A DNA stretch of 64,000 bases, from assembly GCF_002223055.1 (NCBI RefSeq), contig NZ_NKFL01000005.1, forward strand, positions 806,001-870,000, in the 5' to 3' direction. The notes below the pieces were generated by a model that worked only from the letters and a program-made list of their open reading frames with translations, did not search any database and had not been told where the DNA came from. The translations under genes were made by a program, and so were the position numbers. Source of the stretch: Burkholderia sp. HI2500 (lineage in GTDB: Bacteria > Pseudomonadota > Gammaproteobacteria > Burkholderiales > Burkholderiaceae). This document shows positions 8,884 through 17,976 of this stretch, one piece after another. The first letter of the stretch is position 1. Each line of letters starts with the position of its first letter.

Positions 8884-9245
8884 ACGGCGGGCGATCGCCG
8901 TTTGCAGACACGACGCGCCCGGTGCGGCGGGGGCGCGCATTCATGCACCATGCAGCCAGACCGTTAGTTGCACTGCACCTTTCCGGCGGCCGGCGGAGGC
9001 AACCGCGCACGACTCGCGCGAATGCGTGAAGCCAGCCCGCTTGCCGCCCGCTTCCCGCTCGCCATGCACCCGCACGTTCACCTTGCCTTTTTCGCGCTTT
9101 GTTTAGTATTTTTAGTAACGGTGTTTTCGCAGATTAGCGCTTAAAACCCGGGAATTTGCGGGTATTCCCCGGCTATCCGGCCCGAATTCCGCAATACGTT
9201 TTACTATACAATCGCTTTCACCCTAAACAAACCGGACCCCGAACG
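8884..9245. other. Intergenic region ahead of the sugar operon
   Basis: This 362-bp region has an A/T-rich last 150 bp (tttagtatttttagtaacg, then ttttactatacaatcgctttcacc), which should hold the promoter and operator of the LacI-led operon. The motif tactatacaat near 9202-9212 is a plausible -10 region. No gene is visible. Confidence 0.4.
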
Positions 9246-10265
9246 ATGGGTACGACCATTCGCGATGTGGCGCGGGCGGCAGAGGTCTCGATCGGCACCG
9301 TCTCCCGCGCGCTGAAAAACCAGCCGGGCCTGTCCGAAGCGACGCGTGCGCGCATCGTCGAGATCGCGCAGCGGCTCGGCTACGATCCCGCGCAACTGCG
9401 GCCGCGCATCCGCCGGCTCACGTTCCTGCTGCATCGCCAGCACAACCGCTTCCCGGCCAGCCCATTCTTCTCGCACGTGCTGCACGGCGTCGAGGATGCG
9501 TGCCGCGAGCGCGGCATCGTGCCGACGCTGCTCACGGTCGGGCCGAACGACGACGTGCTGCGCCAGATGCGCCCGCACGCGCCCGACGCGATCGCGGTGG
9601 CCGGCTTCATCGAGCCCGAGACGATCGAGGCGCTCGCCGCGACCGGCCGACCGCTCGTGCTGATCGACCTGTGGGCGCCCGGGCTGCGCTCGGTGAACAT
9701 CGACAACGCGACGGGCGCGGCGCTCGCGATGCGCCACCTGCTCGCCACCGGCCGCACGCGGATCGCGTTCATCGGCGGCTCGCCCGCGCACTACAGCATC
9801 GCGCAGCGCGCGATCGGCTACCGGCGCGCATTCTTCGAGGCCGGGCGGCTGTTCGATCCCGCGTACGAAGTGACGATCGATGCGGGGCTCGATCCCGACA
9901 CCGGCGCAGCACGCGCGATGGAGCAGTTGCTCGACGCGCCGGGCCCGCGCCCGGAAGCCGTGTTCGCGTACAACGACGCGGCCGCGCTCGCCGCGCAGCG
10001 CGTCTGCACCGCGCGCGGGCTGCGCATTCCCGACGACATCGCGATCGTCGGCTTCGACAACATCCCCGCCGCCGCGCACGCGAGCCCGCCGCTCACGACG
10101 CTCGCGGTCGACAAGGAGGCGCTCGGCCGCCGCGGCGTCGAGCTGCTGCTCGCGGAGGCGCCCGAGCGCACCGAGATCTCCCTGCCCGTCGAGCTGATCG
10201 TGCGGGCCAGCAGCCAGCCCGCCGGCTCCCCGGCACTCGATACCGCCACGGTCACCGAATCATGA
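9246..10265 (+). CDS. LacI-family transcriptional regulator of the sugar operon
   Basis: A 339-residue LacI/GalR repressor. The N-terminal helix-turn-helix is IRDVARAAEVSIGTVSRALK with the hinge region to about residue 60. The effector domain follows, with AFIGGSPAHYSIAQRAIGYR and AFNDAAA-type features (VFAYNDAAALAAQ, IVGFDNIPAA). I chose the ATG at 9246 (gaacgATGGGTACG) because it places the HTH at the family-standard position; the open frame extends upstream to 9156. The stop overlaps the next start (ATGA), so it is translationally coupled to the mannose-isomerase-like gene and most likely represses this operon in response to its sugar. Confidence 0.9.
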   Translation: MGTTIRDVARAAEVSIGTVSRALKNQPGLSEATRARIVEIAQRLGYDPAQLRPRIRRLTFLLHRQHNRFPASPFFSHVLHGVEDACRERGIVPTLLTVGPNDDVLRQMRPHAPDAIAVAGFIEPETIEALAATGRPLVLIDLWAPGLRSVNIDNATGAALAMRHLLATGRTRIAFIGGSPAHYSIAQRAIGYRRAFFEAGRLFDPAYEVTIDAGLDPDTGAARAMEQLLDAPGPRPEAVFAYNDAAALAAQRVCTARGLRIPDDIAIVGFDNIPAAAHASPPLTTLAVDKEALGRRGVELLLAEAPERTEISLPVELIVRASSQPAGSPALDTATVTES

Positions 10266-11542
10266 ACATGCCCCCGGTCCAACCCTGCACGGCCGCGCCG
10301 GCCGCCCACACGCAAGCCGCGCCGTTCGTCGCGAGCTTCCGCGACCCGTCGTTCCTGCTGTCGCACATCGAGGACACGCTGCGCTTCTACGCGACGAACG
10401 CGTTCGACCCGACGGGCGGCTTCTACCACTACTTCCGCGACGACGGCAGCATCTACAACCGCACGTCGCGCCACCTCGTCAGCAGTTGCCGGTTCGTCTT
10501 CAACTACGCGATGGCGTACCGGCATTTCGGCGATCCGCGCCACCTGGAATACGCGCGCCACGGGCTGCGCTTCCTGCGCGACGCGCACTGGGACGACGCA
10601 CTGCAGGGCTACGACTGGGAACTCGACTGGCGCGACGGCGCGAAGCGCGCGACGCTCGACGGCACGCGCCACTGCTACGGGCTCGCGTTCGTGCTGCTCG
10701 CGGCCGCGCACGCGACGATGGCCGGCCTCGACGAGGCCCGCCCGCTGATCGCGGCCACCTTCGAGCTCGCCGAGCACCGTTTCTGGGATGCGGCCGCGGG
10801 CCTCTATGCGGACGATGCGACGCCGAACTGGATCGTGTCGTCGTACCGCGGCCAGAACGCGAACATGCACATGACGGAGGCACTGCTCGCCGCGTACGAG
10901 GCGACCGGCCACCTCACGTACCTCGATCGCGCGGAAAAGCTCGCGTCCCACATCACGCAGCGCCAGGCCGCGCTGTCGGGCGGGCTCGTGTGGGAGCACT
11001 ACCATGCGGACTGGTCGGTCGACTGGGATTACAACAAGGAAGACAGCTCGAACATCTTCCGCCCGTGGGGCTTCCAGCCCGGACACCAGACCGAATGGGC
11101 GAAGCTGCTGCTGATCCTCGAGCGGCATCGCCCGCTCGACTGGCTCGTGCCGCGCGCGGCCGAGCTGTTCGACGCGGCGCTCACGCATGCGTGGGACGCC
11201 GATCACGGCGGCCTGTATTACGGCTTCGGCCCCGACTTCACGATCTGCGACCACAACAAGTATTTCTGGGTGCAGGCGGAAACCTTCGCGGCCGCCGCGA
11301 TGCTCGGCGCGCGCACCGGCAGCGAGCGCTTCTGGGACTGGTACGACGAGATCTGGCGCTACAGCTGGGCCCACTTCGTCGATCACCGCTACGGCGCGTG
11401 GTACCGCATCCTCACCTGCGACAACCGCAAGTACAGCGACGAGAAGAGCCCGGCCGGCAAGACCGACTATCACACGATGGGCGCGTGCTACGACGTGCTC
11501 GCGACCCTCGCGCGCGCGCAACGCAGCGAGCCGACGCAATGA
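10262..11542 (+). CDS. AGE-family epimerase/isomerase, probable D-mannose isomerase
   Basis: A 426-residue protein of the N-acylglucosamine 2-epimerase (AGE) superfamily, an (alpha/alpha)6 barrel. Motifs match the YihS/ManI (aldose-ketose isomerase) branch: RHCYGLAFVLLAAAHA, NANMHMTEALLAAYEATG, WDYNKEDSSNIFRPWGFQPGHQTEWAKLLL and, near the C-terminus, KTDYHTMGACYDVL. The conserved histidines in these motifs are the expected catalytic residues for proton transfer at C2. The expected reaction is D-mannose to D-fructose (or a related 2-epimerisation). Both junctions are ATGA overlaps, tying it to the LacI regulator and the sugar kinase. That context favours sugar catabolism over amino-sugar metabolism. 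Confidence 0.85.
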   Translation: MNMPPVQPCTAAPAAHTQAAPFVASFRDPSFLLSHIEDTLRFYATNAFDPTGGFYHYFRDDGSIYNRTSRHLVSSCRFVFNYAMAYRHFGDPRHLEYARHGLRFLRDAHWDDALQGYDWELDWRDGAKRATLDGTRHCYGLAFVLLAAAHATMAGLDEARPLIAATFELAEHRFWDAAAGLYADDATPNWIVSSYRGQNANMHMTEALLAAYEATGHLTYLDRAEKLASHITQRQAALSGGLVWEHYHADWSVDWDYNKEDSSNIFRPWGFQPGHQTEWAKLLLILERHRPLDWLVPRAAELFDAALTHAWDADHGGLYYGFGPDFTICDHNKYFWVQAETFAAAAMLGARTGSERFWDWYDEIWRYSWAHFVDHRYGAWYRILTCDNRKYSDEKSPAGKTDYHTMGACYDVLATLARAQRSEPTQ

Positions 11543-12447
11543 GCGGCGGCACGTTTCCGGCTTTCGTGTCGGCAGGCGACATCCTGACCGACATGGTGCG
11601 CGCGGGCGACGCGCAATGGACCTCGGTGCCGGGCGGCGCCGGCTGGAACGTCGCACGCGCGGTTGCGCGGCTCGGCGTGCCGAGCGCGCTCGCGGGCTCG
11701 ATCGGCGAGGACTGCTTCTCCGACGTGCTGTGGCGCACGAGCGAAGCGGCCGGGCTCGACCTGCGCTTCCTGCAGCGCGTCGCGCGGCCGCCGCTGCTCG
11801 CGATCGTCCACGAGACGCGCCCGCCTGCTTACTTCTTCATCGGCGAAGCGAGCGCCGACCTCGCGTTCGATCCGGCGCGGCTGCCGGCCGGCTGGACCGA
11901 CCACGTGAAATGGGCGCACTTCGGCTGCATCAGCCTCGTGCGCGAACCGCTCGCCGGCACGCTGGCCGCGCTCGCGGCCGACCTGCACGCGCGTGGCGTG
12001 AAGATCAGCTTCGACCCGAACGTCCGGAACCTGATGACGGCCGCATTCCGGCCGACGCTCGAGAAGATGGCCGCGCTCGCCGACCTGATCAAGGTGTCCG
12101 ACGAGGACCTGCGGCACCTGTTCGGCGGCGACGGCCCCGACGCGATCGCCGCGGTGCGCGCGCTGAACCCGCACGCGGCCGTGCTCGTCACGCGCGGCGC
12201 GCAGGCGGCGACGCTCTACGCGGACGGCGACGTGCATGAAGCGAGCCCGCCGCGCGTCGAGGTCGCCGACACCGTCGGCGCGGGCGACGCATCGATCGGC
12301 GGCATGCTGTTCAGCCTGATGGCCGCGCCGCAGCGAACCTGGCGCGAGCACCTCGTGTTCGCGCTGGCGGCGGGCGCCGCGGCCTGCCGGCATACGGGCG
12401 CGCACGCGCCGACGCTCGACGAGGTCGTCGCGCTGATCGAACGATGA
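11539..12447 (+). CDS. PfkB-family carbohydrate kinase, probable fructokinase
   Basis: A 302-residue ribokinase/PfkB-family kinase. It shows the N-terminal GGAGWNVARAVARLG substrate-site motif, the ISFDPNVRNLM stretch near residue 155, and the C-terminal signature DTVGAGDASIGGML, in which GAGD provides the anion hole and catalytic Asp. It overlaps the isomerase gene by ATGA. With an upstream isomerase that would yield a ketose, the simplest reading is ATP-dependent phosphorylation of fructose, feeding glycolysis; the specificity is inferred from context. No transporter is encoded in the operon, so the sugar must enter by another locus. Confidence 0.88.
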   Translation: MSGGTFPAFVSAGDILTDMVRAGDAQWTSVPGGAGWNVARAVARLGVPSALAGSIGEDCFSDVLWRTSEAAGLDLRFLQRVARPPLLAIVHETRPPAYFFIGEASADLAFDPARLPAGWTDHVKWAHFGCISLVREPLAGTLAALAADLHARGVKISFDPNVRNLMTAAFRPTLEKMAALADLIKVSDEDLRHLFGGDGPDAIAAVRALNPHAAVLVTRGAQAATLYADGDVHEASPPRVEVADTVGAGDASIGGMLFSLMAAPQRTWREHLVFALAAGAAACRHTGAHAPTLDEVVALIER

Positions 12448-12548
12448 CGGGCAGGATGGCGGCCGGACTCCGTTCGGTCACCGATAAGCCGCGCTGTACA
12501 TGCTGCGCCGCAGTGCTACGATGAAGTGTCCTTTTGCGGGAGAGCACC

Positions 12549-12770
12549 ATGGACACCAACACGTTCACGAAGGGCATCTACACGGCCAAGGCGCATACCC
12601 AGCATGCGGGCAACGGGCAGTTCCAGGGTTACGTGATCCTCGCGCGGGACGACGGGGACGACACCGAGAACACGCGCTACGACGTCCACTCGACGAGCCC
12701 CAGCGAGGAGGAAGCATTCGAGGAGGCAAAGGCGCTCGCGCACCGGATCCTCGGCGAAATCGAGCTGTAG
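12549..12770 (+). CDS. Small conserved-looking protein of unknown function
   Basis: A 73-residue acidic protein (MDTNTFTKGIYTAKAHTQ...). The ATG at 12549 is preceded by GGGAGAG, a good ribosome site, so I prefer it to an ATG five codons upstream. The layout is a short beta-rich N-terminus (YTAKA..., FQGYVILARDD) and a helical acidic C-terminus (EEEAFEEAKALAHRIL). The 72-residue gene at 21161 has the same size and similar plan (YxGY/xxGY, strand, then DxEDxAxEAGLEWA), which suggests the two belong to one small family. No function is known to me. Confidence 0.75.
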   Translation: MDTNTFTKGIYTAKAHTQHAGNGQFQGYVILARDDGDDTENTRYDVHSTSPSEEEAFEEAKALAHRILGEIEL

Positions 12771-12792
12771 CGCGCCGCCATTCAGGCGCGGC

Positions 12793-12987
12793 TCAGAGCA
12801 GCCGCGCCACCATCGACAGCAGCATCGTCAGCACCAGCGTCGACATGAACGGGAACGGGTAGCGCCGCCCGCCGAGCGTCAGCGTGACGTCGCCCGGCAT
12901 CCGCCCGATGCCGAGCTTGCCGAGCCACGGCCAGCAGCGCGTCAGGATCATCACCGCGACGAACGACGTCATCAGCCAGCGCAGCAT
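12793..12987 (-). CDS. DUF2905 family small membrane protein
   Basis: A 64-residue protein with two hydrophobic segments (MTSFVAVMILTRCWPWL and MSTLVLTMLLSMVARLL) joined by the family signature LGKLGIGRMPGDVTLTLGGRRYPFPF. This matches the DUF2905 family of short inner-membrane proteins of unknown role. It starts 11 bp after the stop of the methyltransferase gene on the same strand, so the two are probably co-transcribed. Confidence 0.9.
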   Translation of the reverse strand: MLRWLMTSFVAVMILTRCWPWLGKLGIGRMPGDVTLTLGGRRYPFPFMSTLVLTMLLSMVARLL

Positions 12988-12998
12988 GTCGGCTCCCG

Positions 12999-14192
12999 TC
13001 AGAGTGCGTGCGAGCGGTCGCCGCGCGCGAACGCGTCGAGCGTGCCGTCGATGCCGCGCGAGAACGCGATCACCTTGAACAGCTCGCCCATCTCGGCTTC
13101 GGAAATCAGCTTCTGCACCGCGTTCGCGGCCGGCAGGAACGCGTGGATGTCCGACGGATCGATCGCGGACAACGCGTCGGTGATGCCCGCGTTCAGCAGG
13201 AAGCGCGCCTGCGACGTATAACCGAGCAAATCGGCGCCGGTCGCGACGGCCGCGTCGTAGATGCCGGTGAATTCGACGTGCGCGGTGATGTCCTGCAGCC
13301 CCGGGTACAGGAACGGATCGTCGTGCGCATGGTGACGGTAGTGGCACATCAGCGTGCCGCGGTCGCGCTGCGGGTGGTAGTACTCGTGCGCGGGAAAGCC
13401 GTAGTCGACCAGCAGCACCGCGCCGCGCCCGAGCATCGTGCAGACGGTGCGCGTGAACGCCAGCGCGGCCTCGTGCGTCTCGGTCACGTAACCGTCCGCC
13501 GCATCGTCGAGGCCCGCGAGTACCGGCGGCAAGCCGGCCGGTGCGGCCGGGCGGTCCTCGAACACGAACGCCTGCCGCGCGTCGAGCGCGACGCCGCGCT
13601 CCTGCCATGCGCCGCCCGCCTTCGCGAACAGGCGCACCGGCATCGCATCGAGCACCTCGTTGCCGACCACGACGCCGTCGAACCGCTCGGGCAGCGCGTC
13701 GAGCCAGCGCACCTTCGCGGCGAGCGCCGGCGCGGCGGCCGTGATCGTGTCGCGCTGTCGCTCGCGCAGCTCGCCGGACAGGTCGACGATCAGGTAGGCG
13801 TCGAGTTCGACGCCCTGCGCGTCGAGCGCCGCGAGCAGCCCGGCCGCGAGCTTGCCCGTGCCGGCGCCGAATTCCATCACGCTGCGCGTGCCGCTCGCCG
13901 CAAGCGCTTCCGCGACCGGCTGCGCGAGCGTCTGCGCGAACAGCGGCGACAGCTCGGGCGCGGTGACGAAGTCACTGCCGTCGTCGGCGCGGCGCCCGAA
14001 CTTGCGCGCGCCGCCGCTGTAATAACCGAGGCCGGGCGCATACAGCGCGCGCTCCATGAAGCGGTCGAACGGCAGCCAGCCGCCGGCCGCCGCGATCTCG
14101 TCGCGCAGTTGCGCGGCGAGGGTTTCGGACTGCGCAAGCGCGTCAGGGCCGGGAGCAGGTAAACTAGCGGGTTCGTGAGCTTTCGGGTTCAT
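12999..14192 (-). CDS. SAM-dependent methyltransferase, MidA/NDUFAF7 family
   Basis: A 397-residue protein of the SAM-dependent methyltransferase MidA family (DUF185). Characteristic segments are GGWLPFDRFMERALYAPGLGYYSGG near residue 45, DFVTAPELSPLFAQTLAQPV, the SAM-binding loop VMEFGAGTGKLAAGLL, the post-motif VVGNEVLDAMPVRLF, and the C-terminal LLVDYGFPAHEYYHPQRDRGTLMCHYRHH. The human relative symmetrically dimethylates an arginine of complex I; the bacterial substrate is not established. The start at 14192 (MNPKAHEPA) is 13 bp from the divergent SDR start at 14206, so the two promoters must overlap. An upstream extension of the open frame runs antisense through the SDR gene and is rejected. 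Confidence 0.88.
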   Translation of the reverse strand: MNPKAHEPASLPAPGPDALAQSETLAAQLRDEIAAAGGWLPFDRFMERALYAPGLGYYSGGARKFGRRADDGSDFVTAPELSPLFAQTLAQPVAEALAASGTRSVMEFGAGTGKLAAGLLAALDAQGVELDAYLIVDLSGELRERQRDTITAAAPALAAKVRWLDALPERFDGVVVGNEVLDAMPVRLFAKAGGAWQERGVALDARQAFVFEDRPAAPAGLPPVLAGLDDAADGYVTETHEAALAFTRTVCTMLGRGAVLLVDYGFPAHEYYHPQRDRGTLMCHYRHHAHDDPFLYPGLQDITAHVEFTGIYDAAVATGADLLGYTSQARFLLNAGITDALSAIDPSDIHAFLPAANAVQKLISEAEMGELFKVIAFSRGIDGTLDAFARGDRSHAL

Positions 14193-14205
14193 CCCGGCAT
14201 TGTAA

Positions 14206-14949
14206 ATGACCGTTTCAGCCGATATGTCGACCCAGCGCGTGGCGCTCGTCACGGGTGCCCTGGGCAGCGCGGCCGACGCCGCGTCGATCGGTCGTGCGCT
14301 CGCCACCGGATTCGCCCGGCGCGGCTGGGACGTCGCGCTGCAGCGCAGCCACGGCGCGCCGCATGCGGCAGCCGACGCACTCGTCGCCGAAGTCGCGGCG
14401 CTCGGCCGCCGCGCGATTGTGCTCGACGCCGATCTGGCCCTGGAAGCCGACGCCGCCGGACTCGTCGCCGCGTGCGGCGCGGCGCTCGGCCGGCCCGCGT
14501 GCGCGGTGTTCGTGAGCGCCAGCGCCGGCGCCGACGACGCGCACACGGTGGACGGCGCGTCGCTCGCCGGCGCCCTCGCGCGCAACGTGACGGCGCCGCT
14601 CGCGCTGGCCCGCGCGCTCGCCGATGCGACGCCCGACGCCGCGCGCGAGCACGAGGCGCTGCGCGCCTGCGCGATCCACGTGCTGGATCAGGCCCTGTTT
14701 CACCCTGCGCCGGCGCAGATGTCGCACGCGCTGATGCAGGCCGCGCTGAATCGCGCGACGTCGGCGCTGGCGCTGGCGCTCGCGCCGAAGGTGCGGGTCG
14801 CGGCGCTCGTGCGCGGCCACGCGCCGCACGCGGACGACATCGCGGCGGCCGCCTGCTATCTCGCGAGCGCGCCGGGCGTCACCGGCGCGACGCTGACCGT
14901 CGACGGCGGCGAGCACCTCGTGCCGCCCGCCGTCGGCCCGAATGAATGA
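14206..14949 (+). CDS. Pteridine-reductase-like SDR with altered catalytic residues
   Basis: A 247-residue short-chain dehydrogenase/reductase next to folB. The order HVLDQALFHPAPAQMSHALMQAALNRA matches the active-site region of PTR1/FolM pteridine reductases. Asp161 fits the PTR1 catalytic Asp, but the Tyr and Lys at +13 and +17 are His174 and Gln178. The nucleotide loop is also expanded (TGALGSAADAASIGRA). The C-terminus has the usual GVTGATLTVDGGEHL. Folate context suggests a role in dihydrofolate or dihydromonapterin reduction, or a non-catalytic derivative. An alternative start at 14224 (MSTQRVALV) would place the Rossmann strand at the usual distance. No Shine-Dalgarno sequence is clear for either. 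Confidence 0.8.
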   Translation: MTVSADMSTQRVALVTGALGSAADAASIGRALATGFARRGWDVALQRSHGAPHAAADALVAEVAALGRRAIVLDADLALEADAAGLVAACGAALGRPACAVFVSASAGADDAHTVDGASLAGALARNVTAPLALARALADATPDAAREHEALRACAIHVLDQALFHPAPAQMSHALMQAALNRATSALALALAPKVRVAALVRGHAPHADDIAAAACYLASAPGVTGATLTVDGGEHLVPPAVGPNE

Positions 14950-15028
14950 ACTGCGCGGAAACGCGCGGCCTGAGCGCCGCCGCCCGCGCCGCTTTGCGTG
15001 TGCGCACGCCAATTTGACTGGGACGACC

Positions 15029-15433
15029 ATGTTTTCCGCTCTCCTGCACCCCCGCCTCGCGGACTGCCGCAGGCTCTACCTGCGCGACTACGAAGTGCAC
15101 ATCAACATCGGTGCCTTCGAACACGAGAAGCGCGGCGAGCAGCGCGTCGTCATCAATGTCGACCTGTTCGTGCCGCTCGCGCTGTCCACCCCCGTCGACG
15201 ACCGGCTGCATGAAATCGTCGACTACGATCTGATGAAGCAGAGCGTCACGCAATGCCTGGCGCGCGGCCACATCCACCTGCAGGAAACGCTGTGCGACGC
15301 GATCGCCGCGCGCCTGCTGGCGCACGATGCCGTGCGCGCGGTACGCGTCTGTACCGAGAAACCGGACGCTTATCCGGACTGCGACGCCGTCGGCGTCGAA
15401 GTCTTTCGCATCAAGGACGAGGAGCGCGCATGA
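15029..15433 (+). CDS. folB: Dihydroneopterin aldolase
   Basis: A 134-residue FolB. It converts 7,8-dihydroneopterin to 6-hydroxymethyl-7,8-dihydropterin and glycolaldehyde in folate synthesis. Family features are [26 protein letters not shown] (with the pterin-site Glu in the FEHEK region), EIVDYDLM (active-site Tyr) and [21 protein letters not shown] (catalytic Lys in TEKP). I place the start at 15029 ([10 protein letters not shown]), preceded by GGGACGACC. The open frame extends upstream to 14942 but that part has no family match. It overlaps ttcA by ATGA. Confidence 0.9.
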   Translation: MFSALLHPRLADCRRLYLRDYEVHINIGAFEHEKRGEQRVVINVDLFVPLALSTPVDDRLHEIVDYDLMKQSVTQCLARGHIHLQETLCDAIAARLLAHDAVRAVRVCTEKPDAYPDCDAVGVEVFRIKDEERA

Positions 15434-16425
15434 ACGCCCCCCACATGAATGACACGGCGGCCGATGCCGCCACCCTCGACACGCCCGCGGCCCCGGCCGG
15501 CCGCCCGGCGCTCACGCGCCGCGAACAGAAGGACGCGTACGAGAACAACAAGCTGTTCAAGCGGATCGTGCGCCAGGTCGGCCAGGCGATCGGCGACTTC
15601 AACATGATCGAGCAGGGCGACAAGGTGATGGTGTGCCTGTCGGGCGGCAAGGACAGCTATGCGATGCTCGACGTGCTGCTGCGCCTGCGCGAGCGCGCGC
15701 CGATCGATTTCGACATCGTCGCGGTGAACCTCGACCAGAAGCAGCCGGGCTTTCCCGAGCACGTGCTGCCGGAATACCTGAAGCAGGTCGGCGTGCCGTT
15801 CCACATCGAGAACCAGGACACCTACAGCATCGTCAAGCGCCTCGTGCCCGAGGGCAAGACGACCTGCTCGCTGTGCTCGCGGCTGCGCCGCGGGATCCTG
15901 TACCGCGTGGCCGGCGAGCTCGGCGCGACCAAGATCGCGCTCGGCCACCACCGCGACGACATCGTGCAGACGCTGCTGCTCAACATGTTCTACGGCGGCA
16001 AGCTGAAGGGGATGCCGCCGAAGCTGCAGTCGGACGACGGCAAGAACATCGTGATTCGTCCGCTCGCGTACGTGAAGGAAACCGATCTGGAGAAATACGC
16101 GGAACTGCGCGAATTCCCGATCATCCCGTGCAACCTGTGCGGCAGCCAGCCGAACCTGAAGCGCGCGGAAATGAAGGCGCTGATCCGCGAATGGGACAAG
16201 CGCTTCCCGGGCCGCGTCGAGAATATGTTCAACGCGCTCGCGAAGGTCGTGCCGTCGCACCTGATGGACACGACGCTGTACCCGTTCCAGTCGCTGCGCG
16301 CGACGGGCGAGGCCGATCCGCAGGGCGACATCGCGTTCGACGAGGAACCGTGCGCGTCGGGCGACGACAGCGCGGCGCCGGGCGGCGCCCAACCGATCTC
16401 GATCGTCCAGTTCGACGACCTGTAA
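15430..16425 (+). CDS. ttcA: tRNA 2-thiocytidine(32) synthetase TtcA
   Basis: A 331-residue TtcA, which thiolates cytidine 32 of certain tRNAs using ATP and a labile [4Fe-4S] cluster. The PP-loop SGGKDSY is near residue 69. The two cluster-binding pairs are present as [10 protein letters not shown] and [31 protein letters not shown] is the conserved post-loop motif. The start overlaps the folB stop (ATGA). The last 40 residues are an acidic, low-conservation tail ([16 protein letters not shown]). The SDR-folB-ttcA order looks like a conserved housekeeping operon. Confidence 0.95.
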   Translation: MNAPHMNDTAADAATLDTPAAPAGRPALTRREQKDAYENNKLFKRIVRQVGQAIGDFNMIEQGDKVMVCLSGGKDSYAMLDVLLRLRERAPIDFDIVAVNLDQKQPGFPEHVLPEYLKQVGVPFHIENQDTYSIVKRLVPEGKTTCSLCSRLRRGILYRVAGELGATKIALGHHRDDIVQTLLLNMFYGGKLKGMPPKLQSDDGKNIVIRPLAYVKETDLEKYAELREFPIIPCNLCGSQPNLKRAEMKALIREWDKRFPGRVENMFNALAKVVPSHLMDTTLYPFQSLRATGEADPQGDIAFDEEPCASGDDSAAPGGAQPISIVQFDDL

Positions 16426-16559
16426 GCGGGGCCGGAACCCTTGTCGGAACGGGGCGGCAAGTCCTCTTTCCGGCACTGTCGCCCCGCCGCGACAGGCCCG
16501 GGACGCCGGGGGCCGCATGCTAAAATAGGCGGCTTCGAACTCCTCTTACAGCTGGCGCC

Positions 16560-17921
16560 ATGAATATCGTGATTTTGGCGGCAGGCACCGGCAAGCGCAT
16601 GCGTTCCGCGCTGCCGAAAGTGCTTCATCCCCTGGCCGGCAGGCCGCTCCTCTCCCACGTCATCGACACCGCGCGCACGCTGCAGCCGTCCCGGCTCGTC
16701 GTCGTCGTCGGTCACGGCGCCGAGCAGGTCCAGGCCGCCGTCGCCGCGCCCGACGTCCAGTTCGCGGTGCAGGCCGAGCAGCTCGGCACCGGCCACGCGG
16801 TGCGCCAGGCGCTGCCGCTCCTCGATCCCGCGCAACCGACGCTCGTGCTGTACGGCGACGTGCCGCTCACGCGCGCGTCGACCTTGCAGCGCCTCGTCGA
16901 CGCCGCGCGCGAAGGCCGCTACGGGATTCTGACGGTCACGCTCGACGATCCGACCGGCTACGGCCGCATCGTGCGCGACGCGGCCGGCTTCGTCACGCGC
17001 ATTGTCGAACAGAAGGACGCGTCGCCCGAACAGCTGAAGATCGCCGAGATCAACACCGGCATCATCGTCACGCCCACGGCCCAGCTGTCGATGTGGCTCG
17101 GCGCGCTGAAGAACGAGAACGCGCAGGGCGAGTACTACCTGACCGACGTCGTCGAACTGGCGATCGAGGCCGGTTTCGAGGTCGTCACCGCGCAGCCCGA
17201 CGAGGAATGGGAAACGCTCGGCGTGAACAGCAAGGCGCAGCTCGCCGAGCTCGAGCGCATCCACCAGCGCAATATCGCCGACGCACTGCTCGTCGACGGC
17301 GTCACGCTCGCCGATCCGGCGCGCGTCGACGTGCGCGGCACGCTGCGCTGCGGCCGCGACGTGTCGATCGACGTGAACTGCGTGTTCGAAGGCAACGTGA
17401 CGCTCGCCGACAACGTGACGATCGGCGCGAACTGCGTGATCCGCAACGCGTCGGTCGGCGCGGGCACGCGCATCGACGCGTTCACGCACATCGACGGCGC
17501 CGAGCTCGGCGCGCACACCGTGATCGGCCCGTACGCGCGGCTGCGCCCCGGCGCGCAACTCGCGGACGAAGCGCACGTCGGCAACTTCGTCGAGGTGAAG
17601 AACGCGGTGATCGGCCACGGCTCGAAGGCGAACCACCTCACGTACATCGGCGACGCCGACATCGGCGCGCGCGTGAACATCGGCGCGGGCACGATCACCT
17701 GCAACTACGACGGCGCGAACAAGTTCCGCACCGTGATCGAGGACGACGTGTTCGTCGGCTCCGACACGCAGCTCGTCGCGCCCGTGCGCGTCGGCCGCGG
17801 CGTGACGATCGCCGCCGGCACGACGATCTGGAAGGACGTGGCCGACGGCCTGCTCGCGTTGAACGAGAAGACCCAGACCGCGAAGAGCGGCTACGTCCGC
17901 CCGGTCAAGAAGAAAAGCTGA
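16560..17921 (+). CDS. glmU: Bifunctional GlmU: glucosamine-1-P acetyltransferase / UDP-GlcNAc pyrophosphorylase
   Basis: A 453-residue GlmU, close to the E. coli length of 456. The N-terminal uridyltransferase has [24 protein letters not shown] (residues 6-29), LYGDVPL and TGYGRIVRD. From about residue 250 a left-handed beta-helix gives hexapeptide repeats, ending with [34 protein letters not shown] holds the acetyltransferase active-site His. It makes UDP-GlcNAc for peptidoglycan and LPS. It lies 55 bp upstream of glmS and is likely co-transcribed with it. The sequence gctaaaata about 35 bp upstream is a possible -10 element. Confidence 0.97.
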   Translation: MNIVILAAGTGKRMRSALPKVLHPLAGRPLLSHVIDTARTLQPSRLVVVVGHGAEQVQAAVAAPDVQFAVQAEQLGTGHAVRQALPLLDPAQPTLVLYGDVPLTRASTLQRLVDAAREGRYGILTVTLDDPTGYGRIVRDAAGFVTRIVEQKDASPEQLKIAEINTGIIVTPTAQLSMWLGALKNENAQGEYYLTDVVELAIEAGFEVVTAQPDEEWETLGVNSKAQLAELERIHQRNIADALLVDGVTLADPARVDVRGTLRCGRDVSIDVNCVFEGNVTLADNVTIGANCVIRNASVGAGTRIDAFTHIDGAELGAHTVIGPYARLRPGAQLADEAHVGNFVEVKNAVIGHGSKANHLTYIGDADIGARVNIGAGTITCNYDGANKFRTVIEDDVFVGSDTQLVAPVRVGRGVTIAAGTTIWKDVADGLLALNEKTQTAKSGYVRPVKKKS

Positions 17922-17976
17922 ACCTTTTGCGGGCGCCCCGACGGCGTCCGCGTCGACTTACAGGACTCACTCATTC

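Noticed and set aside
17922..17976. glmS ribozyme or riboswitch upstream of glmS
   Set aside because: Only 55 bp separate glmU and glmS, too short for the element, and none is known in this group.
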